DNA of 13,318 bases from an uncultured Porphyromonadaceae bacterium (GTDB lineage Bacteria > Bacteroidota > Bacteroidia > Bacteroidales > Muribaculaceae), in assembly GCA_905193395.1 (NCBI GenBank), contig CAJJOO010000006.1:1-13318 (forward strand), written 5' to 3'. Under the pieces are notes generated by a model that saw only the letters and a list, made by a program, of their open reading frames with translations, had not been told where the DNA came from and did no database searches. Numbering within the stretch: the stretch's first letter is position 1; the number at the start of each line of letters is the position of its first letter. The translations under genes were made by a program, and so were the position numbers. Below are positions 6,501 through 13,318 of this stretch, piece by piece.

Positions 6501-6854
6501 GTGAAAAAGACGCTGACACGCCTAATGGCGATAACGGTCGCCGCGCTGTTCCTCATCTTCATGCTGGGGAATACGGCTTTCACACACATCCACACCCTGG
6601 ATAACGGCAACGTCATTGCCCACTCCCACCCCTATCTGCCGGGTAATCACACCCACTCACAAGCCCAGTTGGGCTGCATCAACCTGCTGAACATCTCCGC
6701 AGGCCAGGTCGCCGCCGCTGTTCCCGTAGCCGCGCCCGCCCCGGCTACGGTCAGTGTGGCTCCGGCAGCAGACCGCGTTCCCGCCGCCACAGTCACAATC
6801 CTGCGGCGGGCTATTCCGCGCCGCGGACCTCCGTCCGGCATAATCACATTGTAA
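6501..6854 (+). CDS. Small membrane-anchored or secreted protein with three His-x-His motifs
   Basis: The 117-residue protein begins with a GTG codon; an in-frame TAA just upstream (6489-6491) excludes longer starts, and starting at the ATG at 6525 would lose the KK signal charge. Residues 8-26 form a hydrophobic signal or anchor. The exported part then shows THIH (28-31), AHSHP (40-44) and NHTHS (49-53): six histidines in 24 residues, arranged as three HxH pairs, followed by a low-complexity Ala/Pro/Val segment and a basic RRAIPRRGPPSG end. Such HxH clusters commonly bind zinc, copper or nickel, so a periplasmic metal-binding role is plausible. It lies 167 bases upstream of a TonB-dependent receptor on the same strand. 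I know of similar small His-rich proteins before receptors in Bacteroidetes but cannot name a characterised family. A perfect 8-bp inverted repeat (6780-6787 with 6803-6810) lies in its 3' part. Confidence 0.72.
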   Translation: MKKTLTRLMAITVAALFLIFMLGNTAFTHIHTLDNGNVIAHSHPYLPGNHTHSQAQLGCINLLNISAGQVAAAVPVAAPAPATVSVAPAADRVPAATVTILRRAIPRRGPPSGIITL

Positions 6855-6863
6855 TATTGTAAT
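6848..6863. repeat. Tandem ATTGTAAT pair overlapping the His-rich gene stop
   Basis: Two exact copies of ATTGTAAT stand back to back, and the first contains the TAA stop of the His-rich gene. TAATATTG within it (6852-6859) differs from a TAxxTTTG box at one position, so a weak internal promoter for the receptor is possible, though no -33 element is visible. Confidence 0.35.
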
Positions 6864-6892
6864 CAGGCAAGCGCCCCACTCTACGCAGCAGG

Positions 6893-7004
6893 TGCGGCCA
6901 CGCGATGTGGCCGGCCCCTCACGGCGCTGCCGGTATCTCTCCTCCGTCAACTTACTTTCAACCAACACACGACGGCAGCCGCAGGTATTGCGGCCGCAGC
7001 CGTC
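6893..7004 (+). promoter_or_regulatory. Structured leader of the TonB receptor gene with competing hairpins
   Basis: Hairpin A is a perfect 7-bp stem, CGGCCAC (6895-6901) with GTGGCCG (6907-6913), closing a 5-base loop. Hairpin B pairs GACGGC (6971-6976) with GCCGTC (6999-7004) and GCCGC (6978-6982) with GCGGC (6990-6994) around a 7-base loop, and ends 17 bases before the ATG at 7022. TGCGGCC (6893-6899) in A is also the exact complement of GGCCGCA (6992-6998) in B, so a long-range pairing would break both. No known riboswitch core motif is recognised. Part of this complementarity may follow from high GC content. Confidence 0.4.
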
Positions 7005-7021
7005 GCGCAAACCCTGCGATT

Positions 7022-9322
7022 ATGTCACGACTCATCATCTGCGCTCTGTGCCTTGCGGCCGGAGCATGGGCCGCCGCACAGGCGCCGCGGCTCTCCGACG
7101 CCAATATCCACGGCCATGTGGTCGACGCCGAAACCGGCGAACATCTCCCCTATTACACTATCAGTCTCGAAGGCACTCACTTCTCGACAATGACCGATGC
7201 CTCGGGCCACTACACCCTGCGCAACCTGCGTCCCGGACATTACACCGCCCGCGCACAATGCACCGGCTACCGCACCGATACAACCTCATTCGATATCGCC
7301 GCCGGGCAGACCCTCGAAATCAACTTCACCGCCGTCCCCGATGCCTTCCTGCTTGACCAGGTCGTCGTGACGGCCTCGAAAAGCAGCCAGGTGCGTCGGC
7401 TGAGTCCGTCGCTGGTGAACGTGGTTCCCTCGGCTATCTTTACCCGAGCCGGAGCCGCCACACTGGCCGACGGGCTTGTATATCAGCCCGGCGTGCGCGT
7501 CGAAAACGACTGCCAGAACTGCGGGTTCACCCAGGTGCGCATAAACGGCCTCGACGGCCACTACACACAGATTCTGCTTGACTCGCGCCCGGTGTTCTCG
7601 GCCCTTGCGGGAGTATACGGCCTGGAGCATATCCCCGCCAACATGATTGAGCGTGTCGAGGTGATGCGGGGCGGAGGCTCGGCCCTGTTCGGATCCTCTG
7701 CCATAGGAGGCACCGTCAACATCATCACCCGCGAGCCGGAAGTAAACACCGTGCAGATGCGCCACAGCCTCACGTCTATCGGACCTTCTCGGAGTCTTGA
7801 CAACAATACCACGTTCAATGCATCGGTAGTGGCCGACAACACCCTTGCAGGAATTCTGGTCTACGGTCAGAGCCGCGACCGCAACGCCTACGACCATAAC
7901 GGCGACGGATTCTCGGAAGTCCCGATGCTCAAAAGCAAGACCCTGGGCACACGCATGTTCTACAAACCCTCGTCCGTGACGAAACTCACCCTCGAATACA
8001 ACACCACCCACGAACTGCGCCGCGGCGGCGACAACGTCGACCTGCCGCCACACCAGGCTATGATAGCCGAACAGACCGACCACAACATCCATTCCGGCGA
8101 AGTGTCATTCGACCTGCGCGACACCGACGGCCGCAATCACCTGAACATTTACAGTGCCTTGCGCTCTACGCGCCGCAACAGTTACTACGGCAGCGACATG
8201 GACCCAGATGCCTACGGACGCACCACCGACCTCACCGTGGCCGCAGGAAGCCAGTGGACCCATTCGATGAGGCATCTGCTGTTCATGCCGGCCGAACTCG
8301 TGGTCGGCCTGGAATACTCCCACAACCGCCTGCACGACGTTACCCTGGGCTACGACCACAACACACGTCAGAGCATCAACATCGTAGGCGCATACCTGCA
8401 GAACCAGTGGAGCAACGAGCGATGGAGCATCCTGGTAGGCGCCCGTGCCGACAAGCACTCGCTGATTCACAATGTAATAATATCACCCCGCGCCAACCTG
8501 CGCTTCAATCCCCGCCCCGACATCAACCTGAGGCTCAGTTACTCGTCGGGCTTCCGCTCGCCGCAGGCCTACGACGAGGACTTCCACGTGGCCGTTGTCG
8601 GCGGCGAACGCGTCGTCACCGTTCTCGCCCCCGGGCTGAAACAGGAAAGCAGCCACAGCGTCAGCGCCTCGGCCGATTTCTATTTCAACATCGGTAGCGC
8701 CAGCCTCAACTTCCTGGCCGAAGGCTTCTTCACCACCCTCAACGACGTTTTCGCCCTGCGCCAACTCGCTGCTCCCGATGCAGCAGGCAATGCCGTCCTT
8801 GAACGTTACAACGGCTCCGGCGCCACCGTCGGCGGCATGAATTTCGAGGCAAAGGCCCGCATTTCGGCCGACTTCGACATCCAGGCCGGCTTCACCTGGC
8901 AGCGCTCGCGCTACAAGACGCCGGAACAATGGAGCGACAACCCCGACGTGCCGGCCGCCCGCCGCCTGTTCCGCTCGCCCGACACCTACGGCTACATCAC
9001 CGCCAACGCCCGCATCTGGCGCAAACTCCGTGCCTCCGCCGCCGGGACATTCACCGGCCCGATGACCGTGCAGCACCTCGCCGGTTCGGGAACGCTCGTC
9101 GACCGCGCCGTGGTCACCGACCCCTTCTTCGACCTCGGCATTACCCTGTCGTGGTGCTTCAGCCTGCCCGGGAACGTCGACCTCGACCTCTCGGCCGGTG
9201 TGGGCAACATCTTCAACAGTTACCAAAGCGATTTCGACAGCGGTTCGCGCCGCGACTCGGGCTACGTCTACGGTCCCTCCCTCCCCCGCAACGTCCACGT
9301 CGCCCTCAGCGTCAGCATCTAA
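7022..9322 (+). CDS. TonB-dependent outer membrane receptor
   Basis: The 766-residue protein starts at ATG 7022, where a clear signal peptide (MSRLIICALCLAAGAWAAAQ) begins; the open frame further upstream is leader. A carboxypeptidase-regulatory-like beta domain covers about 27-105, LDQVVVTA (111-118) resembles a TonB box, and the plug domain runs to about 240 with VRINGLDG, IERVEVMRGGGSALFGSSAIGG and NIITREP. The rest is a 22-strand type barrel, ending SLPRNVHVALSVSI. These receptors carry scarce ligands (siderophores, haem, cobalamin, metal complexes, sugars) across the outer membrane with energy from TonB. There is no SusD partner, so glycan uptake is unlikely. The plug contains ENDCQNCGFTQ with a CxxC pair (C164, C167), unusual in the oxidising outer membrane setting and suggestive of a disulfide or metal site. 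Together with the upstream HxH protein it suggests metal or metallo-ligand uptake. The substrate is not shown. Confidence 0.92.
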   Translation: MSRLIICALCLAAGAWAAAQAPRLSDANIHGHVVDAETGEHLPYYTISLEGTHFSTMTDASGHYTLRNLRPGHYTARAQCTGYRTDTTSFDIAAGQTLEINFTAVPDAFLLDQVVVTASKSSQVRRLSPSLVNVVPSAIFTRAGAATLADGLVYQPGVRVENDCQNCGFTQVRINGLDGHYTQILLDSRPVFSALAGVYGLEHIPANMIERVEVMRGGGSALFGSSAIGGTVNIITREPEVNTVQMRHSLTSIGPSRSLDNNTTFNASVVADNTLAGILVYGQSRDRNAYDHNGDGFSEVPMLKSKTLGTRMFYKPSSVTKLTLEYNTTHELRRGGDNVDLPPHQAMIAEQTDHNIHSGEVSFDLRDTDGRNHLNIYSALRSTRRNSYYGSDMDPDAYGRTTDLTVAAGSQWTHSMRHLLFMPAELVVGLEYSHNRLHDVTLGYDHNTRQSINIVGAYLQNQWSNERWSILVGARADKHSLIHNVIISPRANLRFNPRPDINLRLSYSSGFRSPQAYDEDFHVAVVGGERVVTVLAPGLKQESSHSVSASADFYFNIGSASLNFLAEGFFTTLNDVFALRQLAAPDAAGNAVLERYNGSGATVGGMNFEAKARISADFDIQAGFTWQRSRYKTPEQWSDNPDVPAARRLFRSPDTYGYITANARIWRKLRASAAGTFTGPMTVQHLAGSGTLVDRAVVTDPFFDLGITLSWCFSLPGNVDLDLSAGVGNIFNSYQSDFDSGSRRDSGYVYGPSLPRNVHVALSVSI

Positions 9323-9353
9323 TTCCGCCGCAAGGCCAGGCGATATCTGTGCC

Positions 9354-9387
9354 GCCGCCCCGGTTACACGGGATGGCGGCATTTTTT
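9354..9387 (+). terminator. Intrinsic terminator of the TonB receptor gene
   Basis: GCCGCC (9354-9359) pairs with GGCGGC (9375-9380), with CCG/CGG inner pairing, and TTTTTT follows at 9382-9387. It begins 31 bases after the receptor stop and separates it from the promoter of the next gene. Confidence 0.75.
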
Positions 9388-9397
9388 CGGCTGAAAT

Positions 9398-9429
9398 CTT
9401 GCCCGGTACGCGACATTTCACTACCTTTG
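9398..9429 (+). promoter_or_regulatory. Bacteroidetes promoter of the phosphodiesterase gene
   Basis: The -7 box TACCTTTG (9422-9429) matches TAxxTTTG, and CTTG at 9398-9401 is a -33 element with 20 bases between. The ATG at 9463 follows by 33 bases. As usual in this phylum there is no strong Shine-Dalgarno sequence; the bases before the ATG are T-rich. Confidence 0.75.
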
Positions 9430-9462
9430 CGCAATAACCCTTAAATCTACCGCCCTTTTATC

Positions 9463-12405
9463 ATGAAACGACTTGTCACCCTTGCGGCTCTGCTGATTTC
9501 GGCTGCCGCCTCCTGGGCCCAGCCATTGCTGGTGGGACACCGCGGAAGCGGCTACGGACTTGAAAATTCCGTGGAATCATTCACAAAAGGTGTTGAACTC
9601 GGCTATCACTACCTGGAAACCGACATCAAACGCACCCTTGACGGACGCTTCGTCTGCTCGCACGACGACGACACCAAACGCCTCGGAGGCACACGCACCA
9701 TCGCCTCGGCCACACTCGAACAACTTCAGAGCGAGACACTCACCCAGACCCGCAGCGGCGTAACCTACACCGGTCGCATCTGCTCGCTCGAAGAATACCT
9801 GCAGATTGCAAAAGACGCCGGCATCGGCTGCGTGGTGGAACTGAAATGGACCACCGGTATCAACAACAACGACCAGACCCACATCCCGGCCCTCATCAAG
9901 GCCATAGACGACATGGGCATGCGCAACCGCGTAATCATACTCACCTCCATGAAGCCCTGTCTGGAATACATCCGCACCAACTATCCCGACATCACCCTGC
10001 AATTCCTCACCGGTCAGTACTGGAAAAACCATTTCGACTGGTGCGTGCAGTGGAAAATCGACGTCGACATCCAGAGCGGCTATTTCGGCAAGGATACCGT
10101 CGAAAAATTCCATGACGCAGGACTGAAGGTGAACATGTGGACCACCAACGACGATGCCGGTTACCTGAATTACGGCAACATGGGTTGCGATTTCATCACC
10201 ACCGACCGCCTCGACGGCCACAATCTGCCCGACCTTGACCCCTCTGTGGTAAATCCTCCCAACACCGTCGACTTTCCCCGCAACGGCGACGTCGCCGTCC
10301 ACGGCCATTATAATCTGGGCGAATCCGCCCTCACTGCCTGGCCCGCAGGGACCGATGCCGTAGCAGACGCCGTGCGCCTGCCCGGCGGATGGGCCGTTCT
10401 TTCTACGAAAGGCGACGCCATCTCAATCATAGGTGCCGATGGCGCAGTCAACCCCGTATGTCTCGACGGCGTGGAGGGTGGCATCAAGGCCATCGGAAGC
10501 CTGGCCCGCACCGCCGACGGCTGTCTGGCAGCCTGTAATCTGGCCGAGCCCACACCCGGCGACCTCAACGCCGGCCGTTTCAAGGTATACCTTTGGGACA
10601 ATCCCGCCGAAGCACCCCGCGTGATTCTCGACATAGACTCGCCCGTTCCCGCCGGTACCACAGGTTCTGCCCTGGCAGTTTCGGGCAAGGGCGACGACAT
10701 CCGCATCTATGCCACCACACGTCCCGCCGAGGGCGACGCTCCGGGCATGATTACCCGCATAAGTCTGGTGAAAGGCGACGCGCAATCGATTGTCAGCGCT
10801 CCGGGCCCCGACAATACCGTCTGGGGCAGTGATTTCACCCTGGGCCTCGCACCCACGTCGCGCGACAATATCCTGGTTGCCGGGCCTTCGGTGACAGCGG
10901 CGACGGAATATGCCTTCGACCATGCCTCAACACCTGCCACGCTCACTCCCGTGGCCGAAGCACCCGCTACTGTCGGAGGCCTGGCCCCCGCTTTTTTTCG
11001 TTTTGGGGCTAAGGTCTATGCCCTTGTCCCTGTCCGCAACGCCGACGAATCCGTCAGCGCCTTCGTGGCCGACTGCACCGACGGCCTGGACCGCGCAATT
11101 CCCGTTACAGACTCCTATACCGCCGCTCCTGCCGATGCCGCAATGCTTCGCGCAGCCGTCGTGACCGACGCTGCCGACGGCTCAATCACCCTTGAAATCC
11201 TGGCAGCCGGCCACGGTATTGACCGCCGTCGCTTCAATCCGCCCTCCACCGCCACGCCGATGACCCTCGACCTGGTACTTGAACGCCAATGGATTCTGTC
11301 CAATACCACCGACAACGCCCCGCAGCACATCCACGGCACCAACGCCCAGCAGGGTACAGCCGTCAACGGTCTGTTCTACGTCAACGACTGCGCCGACCGC
11401 CTCATCTACATCTTCGACAACACCGGCTGCATAGGTTCTATTCCCGGAGGCAGCGGCTGGGGCTGTACCCGCGACGACGCCGGCAACATCATCGTTCGCG
11501 ACGACAAAAGCACCGGAACCAAACACCGCTTCATCATATATCCGGCCGGTGCACGTCCCGACAACTACGGCACGGCTGTCGAAATCGAAGCCGACTGCAC
11601 CCTCGACGGACAGGTGAATTTCATCAATGCCTCCGGCGACCTCCTGGGCAACGGCGGCAACATCTACCTTTACCCAAACAAACAGCCGCGCGTGGCGATA
11701 ATCGGAATCGCCGGCGGCAAGGTCCAGTATGCCCGCGCCTCCGCCACGCTCCGCATCAACGGCACGACAGCCGGATATATCCTTCCCCTGGACAACGACC
11801 GCGAGACCTGGCTCTACCAGGTGCGTACCGCCGGAATCTATGAATACAACGGCGGAACGAGCAGCGAACTCTTCACCGGACGTAGCACCACCACCCAGCC
11901 CCAGCGCAATTCCACCGGCGGCATGGCCCTGGCCTGCGAAGGCGACAACCGCATTCTGGTCCACAACTCCGGCGCAAACTACCGCGGCGGCTTCACCGTG
12001 CGCGACCTCACCGCCGACCGCGTTCTGACATCCGTCGAACCCATCGGCACCCTGGGTTATGTGGAAGGCGGCAACTACTCGACATTCAACTGGCTGATTC
12101 TCGAACGCAAGGCCGCGGGCGATTATGTTCTCTACCAATACTGCCCTTCAAACGGCATGGCCGTCTACACCCTGCGCGACAAATCATTGGGCGTGCAGTC
12201 AGTCGCGCAGCCCGCACAAAGCCCCCTGCTCGCCGGCCGTGACGGCAACACCCTACACCTCAACGCCCCGCAGGCCACGGTCTACAACACAGCCGGCATC
12301 GCCGTGGCAACCGTGACCGACGGCCGCGCCGACATCTCGGCTCTGGTTCCCGGCATCTACATCATCCGCTCGTCCGACGGCCGCTCCACCCGCATCGCCC
12401 TCTGA
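9463..12405 (+). CDS. Secreted glycerophosphodiester phosphodiesterase with long beta-propeller-like C-terminal region
   Basis: The 980-residue protein has a signal peptide (1-19, ending SWAQ) and a GDPD TIM-barrel domain at about 21-257: GHRGSGYGLENS with H26, R27 and E34-N35, LETDI (E52, D54), SHDDD (H67), VELK (E126) and KVNMWTTND near 226. These are the general acid/base histidines and metal-binding acids that split glycerophosphodiesters such as glycerophosphocholine or glycerophosphoinositol into glycerol-3-phosphate and alcohol. About 670 residues of beta-rich sequence follow, with repeated short strands ending in Gly/Asp turns (for example NGLFYVND, GCTRDDAGNIIVRDD), which I read as probable propeller domains of unknown ligand. 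The last 50 residues (ATVYNTAGIAV, ISALVPGIYIIRSSDG) resemble a type IX secretion C-terminal domain. GDPD enzymes are usually 250-350 residues, so most of this protein is accessory. Its own promoter and terminator make it a single-gene unit; surface or outer-membrane location is inferred. Confidence 0.87.
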   Translation: MKRLVTLAALLISAAASWAQPLLVGHRGSGYGLENSVESFTKGVELGYHYLETDIKRTLDGRFVCSHDDDTKRLGGTRTIASATLEQLQSETLTQTRSGVTYTGRICSLEEYLQIAKDAGIGCVVELKWTTGINNNDQTHIPALIKAIDDMGMRNRVIILTSMKPCLEYIRTNYPDITLQFLTGQYWKNHFDWCVQWKIDVDIQSGYFGKDTVEKFHDAGLKVNMWTTNDDAGYLNYGNMGCDFITTDRLDGHNLPDLDPSVVNPPNTVDFPRNGDVAVHGHYNLGESALTAWPAGTDAVADAVRLPGGWAVLSTKGDAISIIGADGAVNPVCLDGVEGGIKAIGSLARTADGCLAACNLAEPTPGDLNAGRFKVYLWDNPAEAPRVILDIDSPVPAGTTGSALAVSGKGDDIRIYATTRPAEGDAPGMITRISLVKGDAQSIVSAPGPDNTVWGSDFTLGLAPTSRDNILVAGPSVTAATEYAFDHASTPATLTPVAEAPATVGGLAPAFFRFGAKVYALVPVRNADESVSAFVADCTDGLDRAIPVTDSYTAAPADAAMLRAAVVTDAADGSITLEILAAGHGIDRRRFNPPSTATPMTLDLVLERQWILSNTTDNAPQHIHGTNAQQGTAVNGLFYVNDCADRLIYIFDNTGCIGSIPGGSGWGCTRDDAGNIIVRDDKSTGTKHRFIIYPAGARPDNYGTAVEIEADCTLDGQVNFINASGDLLGNGGNIYLYPNKQPRVAIIGIAGGKVQYARASATLRINGTTAGYILPLDNDRETWLYQVRTAGIYEYNGGTSSELFTGRSTTTQPQRNSTGGMALACEGDNRILVHNSGANYRGGFTVRDLTADRVLTSVEPIGTLGYVEGGNYSTFNWLILERKAAGDYVLYQYCPSNGMAVYTLRDKSLGVQSVAQPAQSPLLAGRDGNTLHLNAPQATVYNTAGIAVATVTDGRADISALVPGIYIIRSSDGRSTRIAL

Positions 12406-12433
12406 TTCCGATTCCTGTCTCTATAACCATACA

Positions 12434-12471
12434 CGTGCCTTCCGCGACAGTTTGCGGGAGGCACGTTTTTT
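12434..12471 (+). terminator. Strong intrinsic terminator of the phosphodiesterase gene
   Basis: CGTGCCTTCCGC (12434-12445) pairs with GCGGGAGGCACG (12454-12465) over 12 positions with one G-U pair, around an 8-base loop, followed by six T (12466-12471). It stands 28 bases after the stop codon. Confidence 0.9.
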
Positions 12472-12544
12472 GGTCCGGGCGCAGACGCTGACGAGCGGGG
12501 CGCGGGGCACTTATTGCCGTTTTTTGTTAAATTCTCTTACTCCT

Positions 12545-12576
12545 GTTGTCTGTCGGAGCGGAATTACGTACCTTTG
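12545..12576 (+). promoter_or_regulatory. Bacteroidetes promoter of the glycyl-tRNA synthetase gene
   Basis: The -7 box TACCTTTG (12569-12576) is preceded by GTTG (12545-12548) at a 20-base spacing, the same layout as the promoter at 9398-9429. The leader to the ATG at 12619 is about 35 bases, A-rich just before the start, with no structure recognised. Confidence 0.75.
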
Positions 12577-12618
12577 CATCCGAATATCAACCATAAACAC
12601 CCATTTTTCCAAACAACA

Positions 12619-13318
12619 ATGGCACAACAAGAAGATGTGTTCAAGAAAATCGTTGCCCACGCCAAGGAATACGGTTTTGTCTTTCCGTCAAGTGAAATAT
12701 ACGACGGCCTCTCGGCTGTCTACGACTACGGCCAGAACGGCGTAGAACTCAAAAACAATATCAAGCGCTACTGGTGGGAAGCCATGACGCTCCTCCACGA
12801 AAACATTGTGGGCATCGACTCGGCCATCTTCATGCACCCCACCATCTGGAAGGCCTCCGGCCACGTCGACGCCTTCAACGACCCCCTCATAGACAACCGC
12901 GATTCGAAAAAACGCTACCGCGCCGACGTGCTCATCGAAGACCACATCGCCCGCCTCGACGAAAAAATCGACAAGGAAGTGGCAAAGGCCCGTAAACGCT
13001 TCGGCGAGAACTTCGACGAGGCCCTTTTCCGCCAGACCAATCCCCGCGTGGCCGAAGTGGCCGCCCACCGCGAAGCCGTCCACACACGCTATTCCGAGGC
13101 CATGAACGCCAACGACCTCAACGGCCTCCGTCAGATTATCCTCGACGAGGAAATCGTCGACCCCGTCAGCGGCACACGCAACTGGACCGAGGTGCGCCAG
13201 TTCAACCTGATGTTCAAAACTGAGATGGGCTCCACAGCTGACGGCGCCATGGAGGTATACCTGCGTCCTGAGACAGCCCAGGGCATCTTCGTCAACTACC
13301 TCAACGTGCAGAAGACAG
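12619..13318 (+). CDS. glyQS: Glycyl-tRNA synthetase, single-chain class II; 3' partial
   Basis: The enzyme charges tRNA-Gly with glycine in the cytosol. The first 233 codons are visible and run off the window end with no stop. The start [20 protein letters not shown] is typical for the homodimeric (eukaryote- and Bacteroidetes-type) enzyme. [20 protein letters not shown] (about 26-45) is the conserved GlyRS N-terminal motif, [14 protein letters not shown] and [18 protein letters not shown] follow, and FKTEMG, then [15 protein letters not shown] is class II motif 2. The site that holds paired cysteines in many relatives reads NRDSK here, which I recall as normal in Bacteroides. Its promoter is directly upstream. 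The call is secure; only the catalytic motif 3 and anticodon-binding domain are outside the window. Confidence 0.97.
   Translation, partial: MAQQEDVFKKIVAHAKEYGFVFPSSEIYDGLSAVYDYGQNGVELKNNIKRYWWEAMTLLHENIVGIDSAIFMHPTIWKASGHVDAFNDPLIDNRDSKKRYRADVLIEDHIARLDEKIDKEVAKARKRFGENFDEALFRQTNPRVAEVAAHREAVHTRYSEAMNANDLNGLRQIILDEEIVDPVSGTRNWTEVRQFNLMFKTEMGSTADGAMEVYLRPETAQGIFVNYLNVQKT

Noticed and set aside
6780..6810. 8-bp inverted repeat in the His-rich gene as a terminator
   Set aside because: There is no T run after it and it lies inside coding sequence; GC-rich codon use explains it.
6905..7021. Upstream extension of the TonB receptor to 6905
   Set aside because: It would place 39 charged residues before a clear signal peptide and encode through both leader hairpins.
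6855..7021. Cobalamin or TPP riboswitch before the TonB receptor
   Set aside because: No conserved core motif of these riboswitches was found in the leader.
8483..9421. 312-residue minus-strand frame within the TonB receptor
   Set aside because: It is a compositional shadow (Glu, Ala, Gly and Val rich) of the receptor gene.

Overview
The window looks like chromosomal DNA of a GC-rich member of the Bacteroidales, possibly the Muribaculaceae. The signs are Bacteroidetes-type promoters (TAxxTTTG -7 boxes, two with a TTG-type -33 box 20 bases upstream), a TonB-dependent receptor with an N-terminal carboxypeptidase-regulatory-like domain, a secreted enzyme with a type IX secretion-like C-terminal tail, a single-chain glycyl-tRNA synthetase of Bacteroides type, and a lipid cluster resembling the inositol-lipid cluster of gut Bacteroides. 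I see no tRNA, rRNA, CRISPR array, insertion sequence or phage gene. The assignment rests on recognition, not on a search.

Region 1 (1-3118, + strand) is the 3' end of a tightly spaced operon: a CDP-alcohol phosphatidyltransferase of the phosphatidylinositol-phosphate synthase type (cut by the window edge and interrupted by an in-frame TGA), an AUR1-like PAP2 membrane enzyme (probable inositol phosphorylceramide synthase), a second and unusual CDP-alcohol phosphatidyltransferase, and a HAD hydrolase. Gaps are 3, 22 and 11 bases. The likely joint job is to make inositol phospholipid and pass the inositol-phosphate head group to ceramide.

Region 2 (3016-6316, - strand) holds a GT39/ArnT-like membrane glycosyltransferase, whose 3' end overlaps the HAD gene tail-to-tail by 103 bases, and upstream of it a short-form malic enzyme followed by a terminator-like hairpin.

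Region 3 (6448-9322, + strand) is a two-gene unit that may take up metal or a metal complex: a small membrane-anchored protein with three His-x-His motifs, a structured 167-base leader, and a TonB-dependent receptor with a CxxC pair in its plug domain. It ends in a terminator.

Region 4 (9398-12471, + strand) is a monocistronic unit with its own promoter and terminator. It encodes a 980-residue secreted protein with an N-terminal glycerophosphodiester phosphodiesterase domain and a long beta-rich C-terminal part. Region 5 (12545 to the end) is the promoter and 5' part of the glycyl-tRNA synthetase gene.

The most notable items are the in-frame TGA at a usual Cys codon in the probable PIP synthase, the shifted last aspartate in the second CDP-alcohol phosphatidyltransferase motif, the His-x-His/TonB pair with its foldable leader, and two genes whose -7 boxes lie so close to the start codon that their mRNAs may be leaderless.
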